Source: CAYRVX01 sp964642165
GTDB taxonomy: Bacteria; Planctomycetota; Phycisphaerae; SM23-33
Reading direction: 5' to 3'
NCBI GenBank assembly: GCA_964642165.1
Contig: CAZXOC010000216.1
Coordinates: forward strand, 1 to 13,074
Length of the DNA: 13,074 bases
Part shown: positions 1 through 6,128 of the stretch, piece after piece
How positions within the stretch are numbered: position 1 is the first letter of the stretch
Layout: the number at the start of each line of letters is the position of its first letter
Made by a program: the position numbers and the translations under genes
The notes under the pieces: generated by a model
Database searches by the model: none
What the model saw: the letters and a program-made list of their open reading frames with translations, nothing else
Told to the model about the DNA's origin: nothing

Positions 1-41
1 ACGGCGATCAGCCCGGCGATCGTCAAAACGTGCTTCCTCAT
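1..41 (-). CDS. 5' end of a minus-strand gene (partial, exported or membrane protein)
   Basis: Reading the minus strand, an ATG at 41-39 is preceded by GAAGGAG (54-48) with a 6-nt spacer, a strong ribosome site. The 13 codons left before the window edge read MRKHVLTIAGLIA. This is a short basic start followed by hydrophobic residues, as in a Sec signal peptide or signal anchor. The product cannot be identified because the rest of the gene lies outside the window. It is divergent from the oxidoreductase gene at 223. A weak -10-like TATCAT on the minus strand at 95-90 could serve it, but no -35 is convincing. Confidence 0.6.
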   Translation of the reverse strand, partial: MRKHVLTIAGLIA

Positions 42-138
42 CGCCGGCTCCTTCTCGTCTGCTCGTGTGCGGTAGGTTGTGTGCTCCGTATGATAGCGGC
101 TCCGGGCGGCGTTGCCCGCATGGCTTTCTCGGGCAGCC

Positions 139-168
139 CGCGGCGGGCGCGGTATAATGCCCGCCGCG
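139..168. repeat. Perfect 10-bp inverted repeat enclosing a TATAAT box
   Basis: CGCGGCGGGC at 139-148 and its exact reverse complement GCCCGCCGCG at 159-168 flank the 10-nt spacer GCGGTATAAT. The arrangement could be a protein-binding operator around the promoter or a cruciform. A transcript starting from this -10 would begin inside or just after the right arm, so an RNA hairpin from that transcript is unlikely. No T-run follows, which argues against a terminator for upstream reading. Confidence 0.7.
153..158 (+). promoter_or_regulatory. Consensus -10 box for the glycan operon
   Basis: TATAAT matches the sigma-70-type -10 consensus exactly and stands out in a region of very high GC. It lies 65 nt before the ATG at 223, which predicts a short leader containing the AGGAGAGG ribosome site. 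No good TTGACA-like -35 is seen 16-18 nt upstream (positions 129-136 are G/C rich), so the promoter may need an activator. A similar GGTAGAAT box precedes the minus-strand operon at 12546-12541. Confidence 0.55.
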
Positions 169-210
169 ACGCCCGGGGAACGCAGAAGAGACAGGGCGCG
201 CCCCTGTGAC

Positions 211-218
211 AGGAGAGG
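211..218 (+). promoter_or_regulatory. Ribosome binding site fixing the start at 223
   Basis: AGGAGAGG lies just upstream of the ATG at 223, with 7 nt between AGGAG and ATG. The frame stays open upstream to 112 and there is a second in-frame ATG at 241, but neither has a comparable site, so 223 is preferred. Confidence 0.75.
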
Positions 219-222
219 ACGC

Positions 223-1686
223 ATGAAACCGCCGAGAGGCATGAACCGCCGCCACTTCGTCAAGGCCGCCGCGTCGGCGCCCTTCGTGTTCCACGCCGTG
301 CCGCGCCACGTGCTCGGCGGGCCGGGGCGCGTGGCGCCCAGCGACACGCTTCACCTCGCCTGCATCGGCATGGGGTTCCAGGGGCTCCGGATGCTGCCCG
401 GGCTGCTGCGACGCCCGGACGTCCGCGTGGTGGCCGTGTGCGACCCGAACACCGAGAGCAGCGACTACATCGGCTGGGGACGAGGCCGGGGCGGCAAGGG
501 CTTTCCCGGCGGGCGGGAGGTCGGGCGGAGGGCGGTCGAGGCGCATTACGGCCGGGGCAAGCGGTCCGGGGAGCACAAGGGCTGCGGCGCCTACGCCGAT
601 TTCCGCGAGCTGCTCGAGAAGGAGAAGGACCTCGACGCGGTCCACATCGTCACGCCGGACCACCTGCACGCGACGATCGCCATCGCCGCCATGCGCAAGG
701 GCAAGCACGCCGCGACGCACAAGCCGATCTCGAACATCATGTACGAGACGAGGCTGGCCGTGGAGACCGCCCGCAAGACCGGCCGGGCCACCCACCTGCA
801 CGCCTGGATCGAGCGTTCGGAGATCTACACCATCCGCGAGTGGATCCGGCAGGGGGCGATCGGGCCGGTCCGCGAGGTGCATCGCTGGCTCCACAAGCCG
901 ATCTGGCCGCAGGGCTCGCCGCACCTGCCGGCCGACAACCCGCCGGTCCCCAAGGGCTTCGACTGGGACCTGTGGCTCGGCCCCGTGCCGCATCGGCCGT
1001 ACTCGCCCCGGTACACCCACGCGGTGTATCGCGGCTGGTACGACTTCGGCGGCGGCTGCCTGGCCGACATGGGCAACTACGGGCTCTGGATGGACTGGCG
1101 GGCCCTGGACCTGGGCGCGCCCACCAGCGCCGAGGCCTGCGCCAGCTTCACCTGCGAGGTGAGGGACTACCGCAGCGGCACGGTCAAGAACGACGTCTCC
1201 TTCCCCCACGCCAGCACGATCCGCTTCCGCTTCCCCGCGCGCGGGGAGATGCCCCCCTGCGACGTGTTCTGGTACGACGGCGGCATGCGCCCGCCCACGC
1301 CCGACGAGCTGGCCGCGGAGGGCAAGCAGATGCCCAGTCGCGGCGTGATGTTCGTCGGCGACGAGGGCAAGATCCTCGCCGGCTACCTCCACGAGAAGCC
1401 GCGCATCCTCCCCGAGAAGAAGATGCGCCAGGCCGCCGCCATCCAGGTCCCCAAGGTCCGGATCGTCAGCGGCACGGACGAATGGATCCGCGCGTTCCGG
1501 GGCGGCAAGCCCTCTCGCGGCAGCTTCCAGGAGGCCCGGCACCTCGCCGAGGCCACCTGCCTGGGCAACATCGCGGTGCGCCTGAGCACGCGGGTCGAAT
1601 GGGACGACGCGAAGCTGAAGATCACCAACATCCCCGCCGCGAACCGCTACCTCCGGCGCGAGTATCGCAAGGGCTGGGAGCTGTAG
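223..1686 (+). CDS. Tat-exported Gfo/Idh/MocA-family oxidoreductase
   Basis: A predicted NAD(P)-dependent sugar or polyol oxidoreductase of 487 residues. The N-terminus carries a twin-arginine signal (NRRHFVK at residues 8-14, then a short hydrophobic stretch ending near FHAVP), so it should act outside the cytoplasm. A Rossmann domain follows, with the dinucleotide loop GMGFQG at 49-54, the strand VVAVCDPN ending near 76, and HIVTPDHLH at 141-149. The family's C-terminal domain has the GGGCLADMG segment at 276-284. Two signature positions differ from the usual family pattern. The EKP motif reads HKP (166-168, with Lys167 kept). The histidine of the D-x-G-x-H segment is replaced by Tyr286. 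Residues 77-120 form a Gly/Arg-rich insertion. It is first in a tight operon with a sulfatase 38 nt downstream, which suggests work on a sugar released from a sulfated glycan. The substrate cannot be read from sequence. Confidence 0.9.
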   Translation: MKPPRGMNRRHFVKAAASAPFVFHAVPRHVLGGPGRVAPSDTLHLACIGMGFQGLRMLPGLLRRPDVRVVAVCDPNTESSDYIGWGRGRGGKGFPGGREVGRRAVEAHYGRGKRSGEHKGCGAYADFRELLEKEKDLDAVHIVTPDHLHATIAIAAMRKGKHAATHKPISNIMYETRLAVETARKTGRATHLHAWIERSEIYTIREWIRQGAIGPVREVHRWLHKPIWPQGSPHLPADNPPVPKGFDWDLWLGPVPHRPYSPRYTHAVYRGWYDFGGGCLADMGNYGLWMDWRALDLGAPTSAEACASFTCEVRDYRSGTVKNDVSFPHASTIRFRFPARGEMPPCDVFWYDGGMRPPTPDELAAEGKQMPSRGVMFVGDEGKILAGYLHEKPRILPEKKMRQAAAIQVPKVRIVSGTDEWIRAFRGGKPSRGSFQEARHLAEATCLGNIAVRLSTRVEWDDAKLKITNIPAANRYLRREYRKGWEL

Positions 1687-1711
1687 GGCGCCGGGCCGCA
1701 CGGCCGACGGC

Positions 1712-1717
1712 AAGGAG
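1712..1717 (+). promoter_or_regulatory. Ribosome binding site deciding a GTG start at 1725
   Basis: AAGGAG with a 7-nt spacer precedes the GTG at 1725. The in-frame ATG at 1746 is 28 nt from this motif and has no site of its own. The GTG start is therefore chosen, and it keeps the whole Tat signal. Confidence 0.7.
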
Positions 1718-1724
1718 CACGAAC

Positions 1725-3251
1725 GTGGCGACGAAGCGCGGGCGGATGGGTCGACGGCAGTTTCTGTCCCTGGCGGGCAGGGGGCTCGTGGCGGGCGCGG
1801 CGGCGGGGGCGATGCCGCGCCTCGTCGGCGCCGCGGCGGCGGGCAAGCGGCGCCGCCCCAACATCGTCGTGATCCTCTCCGACGACCAGGGCTACGCCGA
1901 CGTCAGCTTCAACCGCCGCCATCCGAAGGAGGTCCACACGCCGCACACCGACGCCCTGGCCCGCGAGGCCGTCGTCTGCACGCAGGGCTACACCACCGGG
2001 CACGTCTGCTCCCCGACGCGCGCCGGGCTGATGACCGGGCGCCACCAGCAGCGCTTCGGCGTCTACACCGGCGGCGAGGGCGGCTCGGGCGTGCCCCTCG
2101 ACGAGGTCTTCTTCCCCCGGCACCTCAAGCCCGCCGGGTACGTCTGCGGCGCGCTGGGCAAGTGGCATCTGGGCCTGACGCCGCAGTACAACGCCGTCCG
2201 GCGGGGCTTCGACGAGTTCTACGGCTTCATGGGCCGCGGCGCCCACGACTACTTCGACCTCAACATCCCCGACCACCCGATCTACCGCGGGCTGAAGCCC
2301 ATCAAGGACAAGGGCTACCTCACCGACCGGATCACCGAGGAGGCCGTCTCCTTCATCCGGCGGCACGAGGCGAAGCCCTTCTTCCTGTACGTGGCCTACA
2401 ACGCGGTGCACGCCCCGCCGCAGGCCCCGGCCGACGAGATCCGCCGCCAGACCGGCGACGAGGTGCGCGACACGCTCATGGCCATGATCCGGCACCTCGA
2501 CGACGGCGTCGGGCGGATCGTCGGCGAGCTCAAGCGCCGGGGGCTTTTCGAGGACACGCTGCTGATCTACCTGACCGACAACGGCGGCGCGAAGGCGATG
2601 CACGCCAACAACGCCCCGCTGCGCGGCTACAAGCAGCAGGACTACGAGGGCGGCATCCGCGTGCCGTTCGTCGTCTCCTGGCCGAAGCGGCTTGCGGGCG
2701 GGACGACCTGCGACGTGCCGGTCCTGTCGATCGACATCCTGCCGACCGCCCTGGCCGCCGCGGGCCTGCCCATGCCCGCCAAGAAGCCGCTCGACGGCAA
2801 GGACATGCTGCCGGCCCTGAAGGGGCAGGTCCGCAAGCTCCACGACCACCTGTTCTGGAGCTCGGGCGGGTGGGAAGGCAAGTGGGCGGTGCGCTCGGGG
2901 ACGTGGAAGCTCGTCGGCCAGAAGGGCCGGGTCGAGCTGTTCGACCTGGCTGCCGACGTCGGCGAGACGACGGACCTCGCGAGAAGCCGCCCGGAGAAGG
3001 TCGCCGAGCTGAGGAAGCTGCACGACGCCTGGCTCGACCGGATGGCCGAGCCGCTCGGCGGCGGGCCGAAGCGCTGGAGCCCCGCCGCCGAGGCCGAAGC
3101 CGCCGCCCGGAGGAAGAAGAAGGCCCAGCGCAAGCGGGACCGCGGCAGCGCCGGGCGCAAGCGCCCGCGGGATGAGGATCCCCGCCGACCTCGGCGGAGC
3201 CAAGGAGCGTCCCCCGCCGGGGGGCGAGGACAAGCCCCCGAAGGTGACTGA
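1725..3251 (+). CDS. Tat-exported formylglycine-dependent sulfatase
   Basis: A 508-residue type I sulfatase predicted to hydrolyse sulfate esters, most likely on a polysaccharide. A Tat signal (GRRQFLSLAG, residues 9-18, then an Ala/Gly-rich hydrophobic core) directs export. The mature part opens with PNIVVILSDDQG, giving the metal ligands Asp53 and Asp54. The signature CSPTR at 95-99 supplies Cys95, which must be converted to formylglycine. GKWHLG (145-150), NAVHAP (226-231), TDNGG (284-288) and GYK (301-303) provide the other metal and sulfate contacts, so the catalytic set looks complete. The maturation enzyme is not in the window. The C-terminal ~48 residues (461-508) are a Lys/Arg/Pro/Gly-rich tail that does not resemble the sulfatase fold. 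The tail may be disordered, or it may reflect a frameshift close to the true end. The natural substrate is unknown. Confidence 0.93.
   Translation: MATKRGRMGRRQFLSLAGRGLVAGAAAGAMPRLVGAAAAGKRRRPNIVVILSDDQGYADVSFNRRHPKEVHTPHTDALAREAVVCTQGYTTGHVCSPTRAGLMTGRHQQRFGVYTGGEGGSGVPLDEVFFPRHLKPAGYVCGALGKWHLGLTPQYNAVRRGFDEFYGFMGRGAHDYFDLNIPDHPIYRGLKPIKDKGYLTDRITEEAVSFIRRHEAKPFFLYVAYNAVHAPPQAPADEIRRQTGDEVRDTLMAMIRHLDDGVGRIVGELKRRGLFEDTLLIYLTDNGGAKAMHANNAPLRGYKQQDYEGGIRVPFVVSWPKRLAGGTTCDVPVLSIDILPTALAAAGLPMPAKKPLDGKDMLPALKGQVRKLHDHLFWSSGGWEGKWAVRSGTWKLVGQKGRVELFDLAADVGETTDLARSRPEKVAELRKLHDAWLDRMAEPLGGGPKRWSPAAEAEAAARRKKKAQRKRDRGSAGRKRPRDEDPRRPRRSQGASPAGGRGQAPEGD
3182..3223 (+). other. Two hairpins at the sulfatase / TrmO-like junction
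   Basis: CCGCCGA at 3182-3188 and TCGGCGG at 3191-3197 form a perfect 7-bp stem with a 2-nt loop. CCCCC at 3211-3215 and GGGGG at 3219-3223 form a second stem with a 3-nt loop. Both fall in the last 70 nt of the sulfatase frame and 44-85 nt before the next start. They may stabilise or punctuate the message. No T-run follows, so termination is unlikely. Confidence 0.45.
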
Positions 3252-3266
3252 TCGAAAGGGCATGGC

Positions 3267-3779
3267 ATGAGCATTTCGAGGCGTGACTTCATCGGCACGG
3301 GGGCGAGCCTGACGGCGTGCGGCGCCCTGGGAGCGGCCGGCGCCGAGTTGGCCGGCGCGGAGACGGCGGCGGAGGACTACCGCAAGGCCGTCTACAAGGT
3401 GCACCCCGTCGGCCGGGTCCACAACAAGAAGGGCCAGCCCGTCCGGCTGGAGATCTTCGAGCAGTACGTCCCCGCCCTCCACCGGCTGGAGTACTGCTCG
3501 CAGGTGGTGGTCGTCTGGTGGTTCCACAAGAACGACACGCCCGAGAAGCGGCGCATCCTGAAGGTCCATCCGCGCGGCGACAGGAAGAACCCGCTGACCG
3601 GCGTGTTCGCCACGCATTCTCCCGTGCGCCCGAACCTCATCGCCCTCACGACGTGCAAGGTCCTCTCGGTCGAGGGCGGCATGGTCACGATCGACAGGAT
3701 CGACGCCTTCGACGACACGCCGATCCTCGATCTCAAGTCCGCCGGCCACCGCAGGACGCCCAAGCCGAAGACCACGTAG
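3267..3779 (+). CDS. Tat-exported TrmO/TsaA-like domain protein
   Basis: A 170-residue protein with one TrmO/TsaA (YaeB-like) domain at about residues 43-158. This family's known member methylates N6-threonylcarbamoyl-adenosine 37 in tRNA using S-adenosylmethionine. Matching landmarks are HPVGRVHN (46-53), a hydrophobic strand with WWFHKND (84-90), GVFATHSPVRPN (112-123) and DTPILDLK (150-157). The usual ATRSPxRPNPIG signature is altered to ATHSPVRPNLIA. The C-terminal extension of E. coli TrmO is absent. The N-terminus is unlike a tRNA enzyme: SRRDFI at 4-9 followed by an Ala/Gly-rich hydrophobic stretch is a Tat signal. The ATG at 3267 has GAAAGG (3254-3259) 7 nt upstream and lies 15 nt after the sulfatase stop. 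Domain membership is strong. The extracytoplasmic role is unknown and need not be methylation. Confidence 0.85.
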   Translation: MSISRRDFIGTGASLTACGALGAAGAELAGAETAAEDYRKAVYKVHPVGRVHNKKGQPVRLEIFEQYVPALHRLEYCSQVVVVWWFHKNDTPEKRRILKVHPRGDRKNPLTGVFATHSPVRPNLIALTTCKVLSVEGGMVTIDRIDAFDDTPILDLKSAGHRRTPKPKTT

Positions 3780-3836
3780 CCCCGGGCGCCGAGGCGGGCG
3801 GGCATCACGACGGCGGGGAAGGAAAGGTCCTGTGCC

Positions 3837-6011
3837 GTGAGAAACGCCGCACGCGTGTTGGCAGCGATGTCCGTGGGCGTGTCGGCCTGTGTGGCCGGAC
3901 ACGCGAGGGACGAGCCCATGAAGCCCTTCGTGATCGATTGGCGCGACAACGGCCGCACGCTGGTGAACCTCTCCGACCTGCTCGACAAGCCCGCCGGAAA
4001 GGACGGCTTCGTGCGGGTCAAGGACGGGCACCTCGTCACGCCGTCCGGGAAGCGCGTCCGCATCTGGGGCGTCAACTTCACCGGCGGGGCGTGCTACCCG
4101 GAGAAGGCGGACGCCGCCGCCGTGGCGGATCACCTCGCGCGGTTCGGCATCAACTGCGTCCGGTTCCACTTCCTGGACTCGGCCTGGGGGCGGGACGCCA
4201 GCATCTTCCCCCACGGGGCGGACACGACCCGCCGCCTCGACGCCGCGCAGCTCGACCGCCTGGACCACTTCGTCGCCCAGCTCAAGCGGCGCGGGATCTA
4301 CAGCAACTTCAACCTGAACGTCGGGCGCGTCTATCGCCAGGCCGACGGCGTCGCCGACCACGAGTACCTGGGACTGGGCAAGGCCCTGCAGTACTTCGAC
4401 GACCGCATCGCCGAGCTGCATCGCGAGTACGCCGAGCAGCTCCTGACCCATCGCAACCCGTACACGAAGGCGGAGTACCGCCGCGAGCCGGCCGTCATGA
4501 TCGTCGAGCTGCTCAACGAGAACTCCATCGTCGAGTCGTGGTTCGCCGGGCGGCTGCGCGGCAAGCAGACGGCGAAGCGCCCGGGCACGTGGAGCGACAT
4601 CACCGCGCACTACGCGGAGCTGCTGACGCGCAAGTACAACGCGCAGCTCGCGGAGCGTCACCCCCCCGCGGCGCTGAAGCGCTGGCGCGAGGAAGCAGGC
4701 GTTGCGGCTGAGGCCCCCGTCCCGCGCCTCCAGCCCGAGCAGTTCGCCAAGGCGTCGAAGGACCGCTTCGCCGCCGAGGCGACGTTCTACATGGAGCTGG
4801 AGGACGCCTACTTCCAGCGGATGGCGGGCCTGCTGAAGCGGCTGGGCGTCCGGGCCCCGGTGGTCGGCACGAGCGACCACAACCACTGGAAGACCGGCTA
4901 CCCGCTGGTGTCGTCGGCCGCGAAGCTCGACGTCGTCGACGGCCACGTCTACTGGCAGCATCCCCGCTACACGCGCGACCCGAAGACGAAGAAGCGCGGG
5001 TTCTGGATCGCCAACACGCCGATGGTGAACGACCCGCTGAACTCGACGGTCGTGCAGCTCGCACGGACGGCCGTGGCGGGCAAGCCCTACACCGTCTCGG
5101 AGGTCAACCACCCCTTCCCCAGCGAGTACGCCTGCGAGGGCATTCCGATCCTGGCGGCCTACGCGCTGCTGCACGACTGGGACGGGATCTTCTTCTACAC
5201 CTTCGAGCACGCCGACCCCGCCGAGTGGATGACGCGACGCCCCGGCCACTTCGACATCCGCTGCGACCCCGTCAAGATGAGCCAGCTCGCCGCGTGCGGC
5301 GCGATGTTCCACCGGGGCGACGTCAGGCCGGCCCGCAAGGTCATGACCCGCTCCTACTCCACGGAGCAGGTCATCGAGGGCGTCCGAATGTCGTCGGCGC
5401 AGCGGCCGCTCTTCACGCCGGGCTTCTCGCGCGCCCTGCCGCTGGTCCACGCCACGCGGATCGGCTCGTTCGGGCGCAAGAGGCGGGACTACCCCACGTT
5501 CGACGTCCCGGAGCCGATCGTCTCCGACACGGGGGAGCTGACGTGGCGCCGGCGGGAGAAGCAGGCCCTGGTCACCGTCGAGTCCGCCCGCACGCAGGCC
5601 GCGATCGGCCACGTCGGGGGAAAGCGCCGGGTGCTGGCGAACTTCGCGGCCGAGGTCGACAATGCCTTCTGCTCGATCGTCCTGACGAGCCTGGACGGCG
5701 AGCCGCTGGCGAAGTCGGGCCGCATGCTGCTGACCGCCGGCGCCCGCACGGCGACGACGGCCATGCGCCGGGACGACAAGCGCCACACGCTGCTGAGCTG
5801 GGGCCGCCTTCCCATGCGGATCGAGCCGGTCACGGGGCGCGTCGTCCTTCGCGGGCGCCTGGCGGATGGGCCGATGGAGCTCGTGCCGCTGGACGGCGCG
5901 GGCGCGCCTTTGGGCGCGCCGCGGGCCGCCCGGGCGACCGACGAGGGCCCGGCGTTTCGCCTGGACCAGGGGACGGTCTGGTACCTCCTCCGGCCGGCGG
6001 CAAAGCGCTGA
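3837..6011 (+). CDS. Secreted glycoside hydrolase, clan GH-A-like TIM barrel
   Basis: A 724-residue predicted retaining glycosidase. The GTG start follows GGAAGGAAAGG (ending at 3827, 9-nt spacer) and gives a Sec-type signal peptide of about 23 residues. The barrel begins with IWGVNFTGG (77-84) and INCVRFHF (105-112), typical of GH5/GH39/GH42-like enzymes. ELLNEN at 224-229 offers the acid/base Glu228 after Asn227. DGHVYW (368-373) matches the His/Tyr site, and VSEVNHP (420-426) offers the nucleophile Glu422. FFYTFEH (452-458) resembles the last barrel strand. Residues from about 500 to the end form a beta-rich C-terminal region (VRRR-, ANFAAEVD- and GRVVLRG-type strands), perhaps an accessory sandwich domain. 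Its position after a sulfatase suggests it attacks a desulfated algal or host glycan. I cannot assign a numbered family or a substrate with confidence. Confidence 0.85.
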   Translation: MRNAARVLAAMSVGVSACVAGHARDEPMKPFVIDWRDNGRTLVNLSDLLDKPAGKDGFVRVKDGHLVTPSGKRVRIWGVNFTGGACYPEKADAAAVADHLARFGINCVRFHFLDSAWGRDASIFPHGADTTRRLDAAQLDRLDHFVAQLKRRGIYSNFNLNVGRVYRQADGVADHEYLGLGKALQYFDDRIAELHREYAEQLLTHRNPYTKAEYRREPAVMIVELLNENSIVESWFAGRLRGKQTAKRPGTWSDITAHYAELLTRKYNAQLAERHPPAALKRWREEAGVAAEAPVPRLQPEQFAKASKDRFAAEATFYMELEDAYFQRMAGLLKRLGVRAPVVGTSDHNHWKTGYPLVSSAAKLDVVDGHVYWQHPRYTRDPKTKKRGFWIANTPMVNDPLNSTVVQLARTAVAGKPYTVSEVNHPFPSEYACEGIPILAAYALLHDWDGIFFYTFEHADPAEWMTRRPGHFDIRCDPVKMSQLAACGAMFHRGDVRPARKVMTRSYSTEQVIEGVRMSSAQRPLFTPGFSRALPLVHATRIGSFGRKRRDYPTFDVPEPIVSDTGELTWRRREKQALVTVESARTQAAIGHVGGKRRVLANFAAEVDNAFCSIVLTSLDGEPLAKSGRMLLTAGARTATTAMRRDDKRHTLLSWGRLPMRIEPVTGRVVLRGRLADGPMELVPLDGAGAPLGAPRAARATDEGPAFRLDQGTVWYLLRPAAKR

Positions 6012-6116
6012 CGGGGCCCAACGGCGGCGGAACTTCTCCGAGCCGGAAGCGTCCGACCTGACGTGGGCCATCATTGTCGGCAAGGGGTGGATGTGCGCGC
6101 CCCGCGACGGAGCCCG

Positions 6117-6122
6117 AAAGGA
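6117..6122 (+). promoter_or_regulatory. Ribosome binding site selecting the ATG at 6129
   Basis: AAAGGA with a 6-nt spacer precedes the ATG at 6129. The frame is open further upstream to a GTG at 6063, but that start would put about 22 polar and charged residues before the signal peptide. The ATG at 6138 is too far from this motif. Confidence 0.6.
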
Positions 6123-6128
6123 CATCAG

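Noticed and set aside
438..1724. N-terminal extension of the sulfatase frame through the oxidoreductase gene
   Set aside because: It is out of phase with the oxidoreductase, Arg-rich and without a domain. The GTG at 1725 has a good ribosome site and gives a Tat signal.
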